Shown here piece by piece: positions 1 through 9,289 of a stretch of DNA of 64,000 bases. Position numbers and translations under genes: made by a program. Position 1 is the first letter of the stretch. Every line of letters starts with the position of its first letter. Source of the DNA: Frankia sp. RB7 (GTDB lineage Bacteria; Pseudomonadota; Alphaproteobacteria; Rhizobiales; Xanthobacteraceae). The notes under the pieces were generated by a model. It was not told the DNA's origin, did not search any database, and worked only from the letters and a program-made list of their open reading frames with translations. The stretch covers positions 1 to 64,000 of the forward strand of contig JAUEPE010000034.1 of the NCBI GenBank assembly GCA_030403585.1, in the 5' to 3' direction.

Positions 1-2689
1 GCCGCGAGACCACGTCGTGGAGGAACGCCACATCGACACTGCGCTGATCGCGCGAAGGAGCCGCGCCGCCATCGAGGAGCACGCCGATCCTGAGCTTCGA
101 CATGAAGTTTCGGGACGTTTCGCTAACCACCAAGGCGTCCGGATCACCCTCGGACCGCTCAAGGAGATCCTCGTAGATACGACTTAGCTTCGGCCGATCA
201 CGATGGCGAACGAGCACGTTGCAGTGCATCTCGTCCTCATCGTGGACGGAGCCAAGAGCATTGACGGTCGCGAGCGGCAGCCCCGCGGCGTCGCAGTTGT
301 AGAGCATGATGCTGAGGTTCGACCGCTCGTGTGGCTGCAGCTCAAGATAGCGCTCAAGAAGGTCGCGAATTTGCTTTGCGGCCTCGGCAGGGTCGACGTC
401 CGTGACGGCCTCCGCCGGATCGCGAACGGGCCGTTCCATAAGGCTGTATTCGTTGACGGTGCTTGTCTCCGCAACGAGCATGGGCTCCGCTCCCTGATAG
501 GCAACGGCCACCTCGGGATAGTAGGGATGTGCAAGCTCTTCGCGAAGGTCTGCGAAGAACAGCCGCGGATCTCCGAAATTGATCTCCGTAGTTCCGAGCA
601 CGTGATTGGCGAGCCCGGCTACGCTGCGCGCCTTGACGACCGACGCCGCCAGACGAAGCGGATGCCAGGGCGTTATGATCGCGCTTGGCCCGCCGCCCGC
701 AATGGCGACACAACCGAGGGCAAGAACGGGCTGCCAGAGCTCAAGGCGATTAAGATCGCCCGTTGCGTGCTGAGCAAGCACCTTCAACAGATTGCCGTAG
801 GCGTTTGCTTGTTCGAGAAGGGACTTCTCGGCGATGCCTTCCGTAAGCCAGGCGTTGATCGCCTTCCCGTAGAGTTCGCTAAAAGCCGTCCAAGCCGTTG
901 AAATGGCCGCTTGTGCGTCAGGGCTCAAACGGCCGGCCGCGGCAGCCGTTTTCACAGCGCGCGGAAATGTCTTGGCGAGGTCTTCGCCGGCGTCCGAGCG
1001 CGGCACGAGCGAGCCCGAGTCCTGCCGGAAAGCCGGCTGAAGCGTTGCGACATCGTTGAGCGAAACCGATTGCAGCGAACCCTTTCGGCTGACCGGTTGA
1101 CGAGACACCGAAGAGGTCGTTAGCGGTCGCTTCGCGAGCCGTTCGAGATCATCGGGGAGAGCAAGACCGATACTATCGGGCCGGCCGTTCCAGATAAGTT
1201 GCACGGTCGTTCGTTCGGCGAGCGAACTGTCACCCGCCTTCAAGGTGATATCGAACTTGATCTGGAGGCTCGTTCGCGAAACGGAGACGTTCTTTCGATA
1301 CTTCTTGCTCTTCGCGGCTGCTTCCAGCAGCGCTTCGTATTCGAAGAGGTGCGGCGTATCCCATTTGACGCAACCGCCCATCAGCGCGGGCAGTCCCCGG
1401 TAGCGTACGGCAAACGCCGTGACGACGTCGGCGTTGAGCTCGAGCCACTGCTTCTTGTTTCGGCGCGTTGTGCGGATTTCAAGCGAACGCGTTGCACCCA
1501 TTGGCTGCGCTTGGCCATAGAGCCGTTCCAGCGTACGAAGCAGACCTTCGAGAAAATCGCTACATTCGATGGGACGCCCAAAAATGAAGCGTTCCCACTT
1601 GCCGCGAAGCGATTTGTCTTGAGCCAAATCCTCGCGGTGGCTCTCGAAGAAGTCGCGGTCGTCGTCGCGCGGTTCCTTGTGCGACTTGGCTTCCTTGAAC
1701 TGCTGCAAATACTCGCGATCGCCGGCGCTAAGGCGATCGGGCATCTCAAAATCGAAGAACTGTATCGTCTCTTCGGGAAGGCTCGTCTTCTTCTGCCGCA
1801 AACCCGAGAAGACCTGCAGGACGCCGTCGGCCTCCCATTCAAGAAGCGAGAGCGCCTCGGCTTCCGGCTGCCAGTTGGGCGGCGAATTGATGAAGGCCTC
1901 GATCACCGGATGGGCGCGCGGAGGGATGTCATCCTTCACCGAATTGAACTGGGTACGAAGCTCCTCCGCCTCAATGATCTGGCGGGGCGGTCGCTGCTTG
2001 ACCAGAAGCGGTTTCCGCTCGGTGATCAGCTTGTTGAACAGCTTCCTCCAGCGCGCGGCCGAGTCCTGATCTTTAGGCCGGATGGTAAGGAAATAGCCGG
2101 AATCGCGCGGAAGGTGGAGCGCGGGCAACGCCCAGCCAAGTGCTTCCAACAGCGGCTTGGATTCTTCCTCGATGCATTTGCGCGTTAGTTCGACGTAATT
2201 CGATATTTGAAAGAGCGTCCAGTCCTCGGTAGCGGCCAAGCCCCGCAAGGCGGCCTCCCAGACCAGAAGTTGGCCCTCAGGAAGGCCGAGTCCTGCGCTA
2301 GCCGCCTGAACCCATAGCTGCGGTTCGTCACTAAGCTGCTTCGCGCCGATGAGCGTCACATCCTGGAGCGAGGCCCCCTGATCATCGTCCGTATTCGCCA
2401 GAAGCAGTGCCGGCCGCTGATTGTCGGCATGGCGCAATGCGACAGTGCGCTCGTCCGTCATGACGGCGTCAGGCAAACCCATGCCTGCGACAAGGTTGCG
2501 CGGAACGGCGACAAAGACTTTAGCTGCGGTGGGCGCATCCAAGAGGAGCGCCTTCACGATCGCACTGACCTGCGGGCCCGTGAGGCGGTCAAGCATAAAA
2601 CGCGCGGTGCCGTCTGCATCCGAGAGACTGCTGAGGCGGTTACGGAGCGATGCTGCGCCGACGGCTCCTAGAATATCGAGAGCATTCAC
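1..2689 (-). CDS. Large DptH-like restriction/defence protein, C-terminus outside window
   Basis: An open reading frame runs on the minus strand from a GTG at 2689 to the window edge without a stop, giving about 896 visible residues. It starts 2 bases after the stop of the 513-aa gene, so it is the third gene of the operon. I recognise no ATPase motif in the visible part. A notable motif is TPWHPLRLA near residue 675. Size, position and the P-loop gene at the head of the operon fit DptH, the very large protein of Dnd restriction (DptFGH), whose ATPase region would lie beyond the window. Other multi-gene ATPase-based defence operons are possible. The gene assignment is inference; the uninterrupted frame is seen directly. 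An in-frame ATG start further in is possible. Confidence 0.5.
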   Translation of the reverse strand, partial: MNALDILGAVGAASLRNRLSSLSDADGTARFMLDRLTGPQVSAIVKALLLDAPTAAKVFVAVPRNLVAGMGLPDAVMTDERTVALRHADNQRPALLLANTDDDQGASLQDVTLIGAKQLSDEPQLWVQAASAGLGLPEGQLLVWEAALRGLAATEDWTLFQISNYVELTRKCIEEESKPLLEALGWALPALHLPRDSGYFLTIRPKDQDSAARWRKLFNKLITERKPLLVKQRPPRQIIEAEELRTQFNSVKDDIPPRAHPVIEAFINSPPNWQPEAEALSLLEWEADGVLQVFSGLRQKKTSLPEETIQFFDFEMPDRLSAGDREYLQQFKEAKSHKEPRDDDRDFFESHREDLAQDKSLRGKWERFIFGRPIECSDFLEGLLRTLERLYGQAQPMGATRSLEIRTTRRNKKQWLELNADVVTAFAVRYRGLPALMGGCVKWDTPHLFEYEALLEAAAKSKKYRKNVSVSRTSLQIKFDITLKAGDSSLAERTTVQLIWNGRPDSIGLALPDDLERLAKRPLTTSSVSRQPVSRKGSLQSVSLNDVATLQPAFRQDSGSLVPRSDAGEDLAKTFPRAVKTAAAAGRLSPDAQAAISTAWTAFSELYGKAINAWLTEGIAEKSLLEQANAYGNLLKVLAQHATGDLNRLELWQPVLALGCVAIAGGGPSAIITPWHPLRLAASVVKARSVAGLANHVLGTTEINFGDPRLFFADLREELAHPYYPEVAVAYQGAEPMLVAETSTVNEYSLMERPVRDPAEAVTDVDPAEAAKQIRDLLERYLELQPHERSNLSIMLYNCDAAGLPLATVNALGSVHDEDEMHCNVLVRHRDRPKLSRIYEDLLERSEGDPDALVVSETSRNFMSKLRIGVLLDGGAAPSRDQRSVDVAFLHDVVSR

Positions 2690-2691
2690 GG

Positions 2692-4233
2692 TTACGCGGT
2701 CCTCTGGAAGGGGTTTTCGACGTACGCACAGGAGTCCGAGAGGCGCTTCAAAAGCCCAAGACTGGCCAGACGCTCTTCGAGCCGCCGCGCGTTGTCAGAA
2801 AAGTCTTCCTGATCCGCGGTGCCCGCGTCGATGAAACTGCGCGCTTGCTGGTCGCCAATGATGAAGCCATAGCGCTGGTAGATCAACGCAAGGAACTCCT
2901 TGAACTCTAGCCGCCGGTCCACGCAGCAAACGACGAGCGTCTTCAAGAGACGGTCCGTCGGGGCGTAGCGGACCCGCCTGCTAGCGCGCCGTGACGAGAG
3001 ACCAATCAACCGGGCCCAGGTGCTATGAACCTTGCCGACGTGTTGCTTGTGGCGAACGGTCGCGCGCTGAACGAGTCGCTCAATGAGCGCCGCGGGCGTT
3101 CCTTGCATGTCATCCGGATCGTCGAGATCGGGCCAATCAAAGGTCATTGCAAGAAGCTCGGCTGCTTTCTCCCCCGGTTCATCCGAGACGAGGGCAGCTT
3201 GCCATTCGGGGCTCGCCGTTATCTTGCCGATGTATGACTCCAGCGCCTGCTGCGGCAGCGCATTATTGGCCTGGAATGAGTCTGCTGAGAGATCACGCAC
3301 CACGGAGCGCTTGGGCGAAACAATCTCGGAGACGAGGGTGATTGGCCCCTGTGCACCCATCGCTTCGGCAGAACGCTGGAGTTGGTACAGGATCAAATGC
3401 AGGCCCGTCATCGTCACGATGTGGGGAAGCGTGTCGTAAACGGGAATCTTGAGGTCGAGCAGCGCAATCCAGTCCTCAGCGAGACGATCGAAGGTAGGAT
3501 AGGTTTTGCAGGGAAGATACGCGCCAGCGCGCTCTCGTCCCGCAAACTGTGTTTCACCCTGAAGCGCTTTTACGAGCCCATCGTAAGGGGCATCCGCCGT
3601 GATCAAGCGCTCGATCAGGCGCTCGCGAAGATCGCCCACGCGGGCACTACGGCAAAGCATGAGATAGAGAACCTCGCCGGTGCGCGCGAAAAACCGCCGA
3701 TCCGTCGAGACGCCGCCCGCCGCGCTTACACTGACGTCCTCATAGAGCGCACTGGTTCCGAACGGGAAGACGAACTTCGAGCTCCAACGCTTATTGCTGC
3801 CGCCTTCGATGGCGGAACTTTGAAGGAAGGAGACGACCGAAGCAAAGTCACGGAAGGTGTCAAACCGATCGCGCAGATAGCCGAAGGTCGGTCGTTCGAG
3901 GCCGCCCGCATTCTCCTCCATGCGCGGCAGCCACGATTGCCACATGGCATCGTCAGACAGATCGGTGGCGAGAATGGTCGCAAGATGCGGATTGTTGAAG
4001 AGGAGATTGCGTAATCGCAGTTGCGTTTGCGGCAGGTAGCTCAGGGTGTTGAATCCGTTCTCGGTCAAGGTCCTGCCTTGCGCATGCTCGGCGCACATGA
4101 CGCATAAAAACTCAAGCACTGTAAGCCAGGGCGACTGCTCATCGTGAAGACGATGGCCCCAGATCGCTTCGTCGATCCACATTTCGGGACCGGTGCGATC
4201 CTCGTGCTCAGCCGGGCGTGTGAGAACTTCCAT
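2692..4233 (-). CDS. DptG-like protein, second gene of the defence operon
   Basis: This is a 513-aa soluble protein with no signal peptide, membrane segment or nucleotide-binding motif that I can see. It starts 4 bases after the stop of the P-loop gene and ends 2 bases before the GTG of the giant third gene, so the three are almost certainly co-transcribed. An AGGA sequence lies about 10 bases before the ATG. The order P-loop ATPase, middle-sized protein, giant protein matches dptF-dptG-dptH of the phosphorothioate-dependent restriction module, and the length is near that expected for DptG. I base the call on context, not on a motif. No dndBCDE modification genes are in the window; they would have to lie to the left. 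Confidence 0.45.
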   Translation of the reverse strand: MEVLTRPAEHEDRTGPEMWIDEAIWGHRLHDEQSPWLTVLEFLCVMCAEHAQGRTLTENGFNTLSYLPQTQLRLRNLLFNNPHLATILATDLSDDAMWQSWLPRMEENAGGLERPTFGYLRDRFDTFRDFASVVSFLQSSAIEGGSNKRWSSKFVFPFGTSALYEDVSVSAAGGVSTDRRFFARTGEVLYLMLCRSARVGDLRERLIERLITADAPYDGLVKALQGETQFAGRERAGAYLPCKTYPTFDRLAEDWIALLDLKIPVYDTLPHIVTMTGLHLILYQLQRSAEAMGAQGPITLVSEIVSPKRSVVRDLSADSFQANNALPQQALESYIGKITASPEWQAALVSDEPGEKAAELLAMTFDWPDLDDPDDMQGTPAALIERLVQRATVRHKQHVGKVHSTWARLIGLSSRRASRRVRYAPTDRLLKTLVVCCVDRRLEFKEFLALIYQRYGFIIGDQQARSFIDAGTADQEDFSDNARRLEERLASLGLLKRLSDSCAYVENPFQRTA

Positions 4234-4237
4234 GATC

Positions 4238-6073
4238 TTAAGTCCTTACCGTCACGCGCCGTGGCGCCGCGCGACCATCCGTCCCGAGGTCGATAAATCG
4301 AAGAACGAGTTCACCGTCGGCGCTAAGCTCATCTTCATCAAGGACGCGGCGGCGCTCGGTAGCGCTCAGCAACTTGGCTTTGAAGGCCAAGAGATCCTCA
4401 TGGCATTCGAGCGAGAAACTCGAAGGGAGAGCGCCCTCGGCAACGCGCCCGAGAAATTCGAAGCGGGTCGGCGTCAGTTCGAGCCGGATGACGCCTGGAT
4501 CGTCACCGCGTGAAAGACGGACAGCAAGGGCGGCACCGCCCTTCGCCGTGCGAACGATAGAAACCTCCTCACCGCCCTGGCGCGGAACGGAAACGAGTTC
4601 GTCGAGAAGGGGGCTTGTCTTTGATTGCGAATGGCTTCCCGACGTCGCAAGGACGAGTTCGTCCTGGTTTTGAATGAGCATGCCGGTAAATACGCGATTC
4701 AGGCCGCGCATCAACATTGGCATGACGCGACGCGGCAGCGCTTTGCCTGCACCTACGCAATCGAGCACTTCAAGGTAAAGGCCCCCGTAGCGAAATACCG
4801 TGAGATCCCACAGGTCGTAATCGTTCTCACGTGATTGCGGCATGGTAAAGAAGAGCCGCTGCCGCTGGCTCCGAAGCATGGACAGAAACGCGCCGGCGGA
4901 ATCCGCATCGCGCCCCTCAAGATAGGCGCGCTGCGCCTGCGTAAAAGCGGGTGTGCCGCCATAGGTCGGGTCGTTGAGGACGAATTCGCGATAGGCGTCG
5001 CTGAGCCCTGGATCATCGGCTCCATAGACGAGAAGGCTGTCCACACGGTTGCTGGTCTCACCTCCAATGCCAAAGGCATTGAGCTTCCGGAAGAGGTCCG
5101 ATTTCTCCGCGCGGCGGGCCGAGAGGTTCTCGCCAAAGGCGTTACGGTAGACGCTTGCGCGGTCGAGCGTGGCTTGTTCGACGATCTTGGGGACATCGTT
5201 ACAGGACATCAAGCCGTCGGGGGCATTGGGATGGCCAAGCAGCATGTTTGTGACGAGCGCCAACAGCTGCCGCACCGGAAAGTGGACGCCGTTCTGTTCG
5301 CTCAGTTCAACGAGCGCGGTAAGCCGACCTCGCAGGGTCCCACCATCGGCAACGCTCTGCAAACGGCTACGGTTTTCGAGAATGGGACACATATTGCCCG
5401 ATGCTTGATTGGGGCAGGTATCACACTGTCCCCAACCCGGGTGGTCCATCATGGCGCTGATGACCGGTGCAAGCATGACCGAAGCCGGGGCTTGGCTAAG
5501 GTCCCTGACATTGAGACGGACGACCGCATTCGGGTTCGCCCCTGTTACCAACAACTCCTCGACCGTTTCGATCACGGCCTTAAGCGCCGGCGAAGACGGC
5601 GCGGCCTTCAGCTTCTCGAGGAGCTGCCCGTGATTGGCAGCGATAAGGTAGACGCGTTCAGGATTTGGTACGGCAACATCGGCTGCCATCTGCTGGAGAA
5701 GCTCTGGGGATTCGTCGTCCTTCAACTCACTTAGATCTTTGACGACCACAAGTTCGCGCGACCCAAGGGGCATCCGTTGCACCTTGCGCCCGGTACTCCA
5801 ATCGGACTCGGCACCGCCGAGCTGCAACCAGACCTCACGGCAATGGTAGGTCTTTCCGTCTCCTGCCGTGCCGGTCAGGATTTCGGATGCTGGTATCTCC
5901 GCTCGGAAGTTAGCGAGAAGCGGATCGAGAAATTGCGCGGGTAAAACCAGGGGCGCGATCCGGTGCCGACGCAAGGCACGCTGGATCGTCTCGTCATACA
6001 TGTTGTCGTTGGTAGGAATGGGGCCGTAGTTCCGAAGGAAGCGGATCCAACGATTGACTTCTGTCGACGACAT
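4238..6073 (-). CDS. DptF-like P-loop ATPase, first gene of the defence operon
   Basis: This 611-aa protein has a clear Walker A motif, GTAGDGKT at residues 68-75. A sensor-like stretch VYLIAANHG lies at 141-149, and a cysteine cluster C217-x2-C220-x8-C229 (ending CPI) may bind metal. The N-terminus contains YGPIPTNDNMYDE. The G-x-GDGK(S/T) P-loop and the place at the head of a three-gene operon with a giant third protein resemble DptF, which with DptG and DptH restricts DNA lacking phosphorothioate marks. It could instead belong to another ATPase-driven defence family. The start at 6073 is the first ATG. The 487-bp region upstream must carry the operon promoter. Confidence 0.5.
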   Translation of the reverse strand: MSSTEVNRWIRFLRNYGPIPTNDNMYDETIQRALRRHRIAPLVLPAQFLDPLLANFRAEIPASEILTGTAGDGKTYHCREVWLQLGGAESDWSTGRKVQRMPLGSRELVVVKDLSELKDDESPELLQQMAADVAVPNPERVYLIAANHGQLLEKLKAAPSSPALKAVIETVEELLVTGANPNAVVRLNVRDLSQAPASVMLAPVISAMMDHPGWGQCDTCPNQASGNMCPILENRSRLQSVADGGTLRGRLTALVELSEQNGVHFPVRQLLALVTNMLLGHPNAPDGLMSCNDVPKIVEQATLDRASVYRNAFGENLSARRAEKSDLFRKLNAFGIGGETSNRVDSLLVYGADDPGLSDAYREFVLNDPTYGGTPAFTQAQRAYLEGRDADSAGAFLSMLRSQRQRLFFTMPQSRENDYDLWDLTVFRYGGLYLEVLDCVGAGKALPRRVMPMLMRGLNRVFTGMLIQNQDELVLATSGSHSQSKTSPLLDELVSVPRQGGEEVSIVRTAKGGAALAVRLSRGDDPGVIRLELTPTRFEFLGRVAEGALPSSFSLECHEDLLAFKAKLLSATERRRVLDEDELSADGELVLRFIDLGTDGRAAPRRVTVRT

Positions 6074-6560
6074 TTACTCTCCCTGCCGCGATGCTTCAGA
6101 AGCATCGGCCGATGTGCCCGGTTTTCCGGCTTTTGACGTTGCGGCCCTGCCATCGAATTATTCGACGCATGCTGCAGAGCCGACAAGCTGCAACCAGGAA
6201 TATATCCAGAAATCCTGATTCGTTTGCAATGACTTAAGTCGGCACCATGGGCGGCGGGCGGCCCGCACGCTAGGGCTCCAAGCAAGGTTCCTCGTTTGTT
6301 CATTGCACGAATTGCTAAGGCACGACGAATTGTCCACCGGCTCCCAAGCGCCCGGAAACACAGCAAAATTTGCGGCAGCCGCGACAGGGATCACAATTTT
6401 CCGGCGAACGCCGGATCGTCAGAAACTGGCTTGGCTTCGTTGGCTCAGAAGCTAGGCGCACGACACCGCTGACTAGCGCGAGAGCTCATGTTTCAGCGAA
6501 CGCATAGTCTCGGGCGCCATCGTCGACAATCAGTGTCATCCACGAGTTGGAGAGAATGAC
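6074..6560. other. Intergenic region between divergent genes
   Basis: This is a 487-bp gap between the minus-strand defence operon and a plus-strand hypothetical gene. It must hold promoters in both directions. A 10-bp perfect palindrome, GACTTAAGTC, lies at 6231-6240. Short overlapping frames exist but show no protein-like composition or convincing ribosome-binding site. I see no RNA gene. Confidence 0.5.
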
Positions 6561-7061
6561 GTGGCGAAAAAGGGACATGCACGCAAGCGCAAACCGCTGC
6601 CGGAGCCCGAGCACACGCTGCTCGCGACCGTGAAATCGGTCACGCTAAGCTACTACGTGGGGAATCACGGCGATGGTGTCTCGGACGAGGCGATCACCGA
6701 TGTGCTTTGCGACATCGTTGCGATGGCGCCTAACATGCCCGAGCACCTCGGCAGAGAAGTGACCTGCTTGCTCATGTGCTCGCGCGAATATAGCCGCGTC
6801 GACGATCCTGACGAGGAGCGTTGGCCGCGCATTGGCAAAGGTCAGCCCGTTCCGGAAAGGCCCTTCTTACTCAACATGCGACTGGGCAAGAATGGAGGAT
6901 TGTTCTCCGCCTACCTGCCAGAGGCCGCATACTGGGCGTTGCAAGCCGACCTGAAGAGCGGGCGGCTGAAGTACATCCAGGCGCGGTTCACGAAGCCGCG
7001 CCATGGCCATAGTAATCTTACTAGCATCTACTTCTCGGAAACCCCACCGGCGGAACCGTGA
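6561..7061 (+). CDS. Hypothetical protein, 166 aa
   Basis: The GTG start at 6561 follows GGAGAG by about 8 bases. The N-terminus is strongly basic (MAKKGHARKRKP), followed by a compact acidic/hydrophobic body without membrane segments. I recognise no domain. It is transcribed divergently from the DptF-like gene and convergently with the 7111-7806 gene. No function is proposed. Confidence 0.6.
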   Translation: MAKKGHARKRKPLPEPEHTLLATVKSVTLSYYVGNHGDGVSDEAITDVLCDIVAMAPNMPEHLGREVTCLLMCSREYSRVDDPDEERWPRIGKGQPVPERPFLLNMRLGKNGGLFSAYLPEAAYWALQADLKSGRLKYIQARFTKPRHGHSNLTSIYFSETPPAEP

Positions 7062-7110
7062 ACGGCGTCCGCGTCAGGCCAAGAGATGCGGACCCTGTAG
7101 AAGCAAGTCG

Positions 7111-7806
7111 CTAAATCGATTGGATTAGCTCTCTAGCTCGGTCCGCAAAATCCTTACTGGCTAACAGGGCGTATTGTATGCGCTCAAGCTCACGACGGCG
7201 AAGGCTCTGAACATGCCTTCGTGTCTGTATGCTGTAAACAAAGCCAGTGATCGCATCGAGCTTGAGCGGCCTCTCATTGTGGTGACCGTGCAATCGGGAA
7301 GGCCATGGATCGGCGTCGTTCTTATGGAAAATCCAACATGGCCAGACAGCGAGCGCCGCGCTGCCCCGCATGATACGATCTCGCTCGGCTTGTTGCTCTG
7401 CCGAAAGCGGCGGTGGGGGTGTCGGTGGCCAGTACTCCGGAGCGTCCCATTCATAGTCGGATGGTTCGGTCGAAGCCGAGATTTCTAGCGGACGATAGAA
7501 TTCGGACCCAGTGGTCCACCGAGCTTGATCGTAAGCAAGCTCTCGCTCCCGATGCGCGTAACCGGTGAGATAAAAGCGCCTCAAAGCCCAAAACGGAGGC
7601 TTTTGCGGCTTGGCCTCCCGTTCATCCTGCAAGCCGCGTTGCCACGACTTTTCGCGATACCAAAACTTCAACCAGAAGAGAGCTTCAGAGGGGCGCATGT
7701 CGTGCATCTTATCAAACCAAACGCTCGTGGCTATCTGGTGGGTGCAAACCGGCCCACCATTGATACACAAACAAGGCGCCGTCGATCCGCGGGCATGGAC
7801 GAGCAC
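7111..7806 (-). CDS. Hypothetical protein rich in Trp and Pro, 231 aa
   Basis: The start used is a GTG at 7806, 19 bases after the stop of the XRE regulator. An internal ATG at MRPSEALFW is a credible alternative, because the first 35 residues look less conserved. The body is rich in tryptophan and charged residues and has a proline run (PPTPPPPL). The C-terminus is basic. No domain is recognised. It is the last gene of a three-gene unit with the recombinase and regulator. Confidence 0.5.
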   Translation of the reverse strand: MLVHARGSTAPCLCINGGPVCTHQIATSVWFDKMHDMRPSEALFWLKFWYREKSWQRGLQDEREAKPQKPPFWALRRFYLTGYAHRERELAYDQARWTTGSEFYRPLEISASTEPSDYEWDAPEYWPPTPPPPLSAEQQAERDRIMRGSAALAVWPCWIFHKNDADPWPSRLHGHHNERPLKLDAITGFVYSIQTRRHVQSLRRRELERIQYALLASKDFADRARELIQSI

Positions 7807-7825
7807 AGAATTCCAGTGCAGCGCT

Positions 7826-8059
7826 TCATGCGCTAAGCCGCTCCGTCCAGAACAGCACCATGGGTAGGTTGAGGGTCTTAGAGATATCGAGAAGCGTGCT
7901 CACGGCGATGCGGTTAGTCGCATTCTCGTATTTCTGAATCTGATGAGCGCTTTTGCCGATGGCGTTGCCCAGGGCTTCTTGTGACATTTCGCGCATGAGC
8001 CGATAGGCACGAAGGTTCGCGCCGATGATCCTGTCGATTTTGTTAGCGCGCCTTTTCAT
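7826..8059 (-). CDS. XRE-family helix-turn-helix regulator
   Basis: This 77-aa protein is essentially one XRE/Cro-like HTH domain. It has the arrangement LRAYRLMREMSQEALGNAIG, then HQIQKYENATNRI, typical of helices 2-4 with the conserved Q-K-Y-E-N turn. It probably binds DNA as a dimer and controls its own unit. Its ATG lies 17 bases inside the 3' end of the recombinase gene, so the two are translationally linked, and it is followed closely by the 231-aa unknown gene. Family identification is firm; the target operator is unknown. Confidence 0.85.
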   Translation of the reverse strand: MKRRANKIDRIIGANLRAYRLMREMSQEALGNAIGKSAHQIQKYENATNRIAVSTLLDISKTLNLPMVLFWTERLSA

Positions 8060-8735
8060 CTGGCCTCCGATCTAAATCAGAGTCTCGCCAGAACCGCCGC
8101 ATGAATTCAATGTCTTCTGGGCCACAGGCGGCGGTGTAGATCGCCGTCGTGCTTATACGCGAGTGGCCGAGCCAGCTTTGGACCCTATTTAACGGCACGC
8201 CTGCTTGTAGCGTGCCGACGCCGAAGGAATGGCGAAGGCCGCGCGGACACGCTGCGCGTCCAACAATCTGAGAATACATCATGACCTGCTTGATCGTGCG
8301 CCAGCCCGTAACGCGGTGTTGCGGCCATAGGCGTTGGCGCGAACGTACTGGATCACGCTGCGCATCCGCGATGCCAAAATGCGAATCGAGCTCCGCCATA
8401 AGCCAGGACGGAATAGGGATCTCGCGCCAAACAACAGAACGACGCTTCAAGGTCAGAACAGCGACGATGCAAGCCTCGATCTGAAACGAGAGGGGCACGA
8501 TGCTCAGAACTTCGCTGATGCGCATACCCGTGCATGCGAGGGTCAGGGCGAGAAGTCGATCGGCCGGTTCAAGAGCGTCCATGGCCGTAAGGCTGCGCCG
8601 TCGCTCCTCGCGATTGAGATATTTCCGTCCGCCTTCGGGGCCGTAGAGGCTGAAGCTGTATCTCCCGCCGCTCTGGCCCTGAGCCGCAACCGTCCTGCGC
8701 ATATTGTTGCAAGCGGATTTTGCCAATTGATTCAA
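8043..8735 (-). CDS. Short tyrosine recombinase
   Basis: This 230-aa protein has the full catalytic set of a phage-type integrase: arginine in CTGMRISE, lysine in LTLKRRS, H-x2-R in PRGLRHSFG, the second histidine in WLGHS and the nucleophile tyrosine in TTAIYT. Only about 60 residues precede the catalytic domain, so a normal SAM-like core-binding domain is absent. The start is a TTG at 8735 with a GGGGGAG stretch upstream. It overlaps the XRE gene. It may resolve or integrate a smaller element inside the island, or be a degenerate integrase that still encodes its active site. Confidence 0.8.
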   Translation of the reverse strand: MNQLAKSACNNMRRTVAAQGQSGGRYSFSLYGPEGGRKYLNREERRRSLTAMDALEPADRLLALTLACTGMRISEVLSIVPLSFQIEACIVAVLTLKRRSVVWREIPIPSWLMAELDSHFGIADAQRDPVRSRQRLWPQHRVTGWRTIKQVMMYSQIVGRAACPRGLRHSFGVGTLQAGVPLNRVQSWLGHSRISTTAIYTAACGPEDIEFMRRFWRDSDLDRRPDEKAR

Positions 8736-8907
8736 ATAACTCGCTCCCCCGCTCCGCTTGGTTAAGAGCGGCGCCTTAGAAATATAAGGTAAAGGCTACA
8801 AGTAGTTATAGGTCAAAGCAACAATATGCGCAGTAGTGTAGTCATGAAAGTAAAGTAACTATAAGCACTTAGCCGATGTCTGTGCTACATTATACACGGA
8901 CTAAATC

Positions 8908-9288
8908 ATGCTTTACCGGCCCTCAAGAACTTTCCGCAACACCGCCTTTGCCGTGACAGCCGTCGCTGCGATTGCTGGCGCTTCGGTTATGACCAGTTTC
9001 CCCGCCAATGCGCAGCAAGCAACTGCCGCAAATTTTAGTCCAGCTTGCGCACCGTTTGCCGGTACGGAGCGCGGCGTTCGCTGCGAGATCGAGCAATCAC
9101 AACTACGCACGAAAGCTAACGAAGTGCGTGCTGCGAAAACAGAAGAAGTAATCGCTTGCATGAAAGACCTCGGGAAATTCAAAGAGAGAAATCCCGAAGG
9201 GTTCGCGAAGCTTGGCGCCATTACGCGTGACAATGCTTGCGCCGCAGCCGCCAAGATCCCGCCGCGCCCCACTGCTTCACTGAACTAA
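8908..9288 (+). CDS. Small secreted protein, 126 aa
   Basis: The N-terminus has a Sec signal: basic start, hydrophobic AFAVTAVAAIAGASVM and a likely cleavage site after PANA-QQ at about residue 35. The mature part is about 90 residues with four cysteines (two could form disulfides) and a lysine/glutamate-rich helix. It is probably periplasmic or exported. The gene is preceded by an AT-rich 170-bp spacer and ends 1 base before the convergent 9290-10408 gene. No family is recognised. Confidence 0.65.
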   Translation: MLYRPSRTFRNTAFAVTAVAAIAGASVMTSFPANAQQATAANFSPACAPFAGTERGVRCEIEQSQLRTKANEVRAAKTEEVIACMKDLGKFKERNPEGFAKLGAITRDNACAAAAKIPPRPTASLN

Positions 9289-9289
9289 T

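Noticed and set aside
203..901. Plus-strand ORF of 232 aa
   Set aside because: It is antisense to the long open frame of the third defence gene, which continues through the whole region without a stop and in a coupled operon position.
1199..2188. Plus-strand ORF of 329 aa
   Set aside because: Antisense to the same large gene; its composition is that of a complementary strand and no family features are visible.
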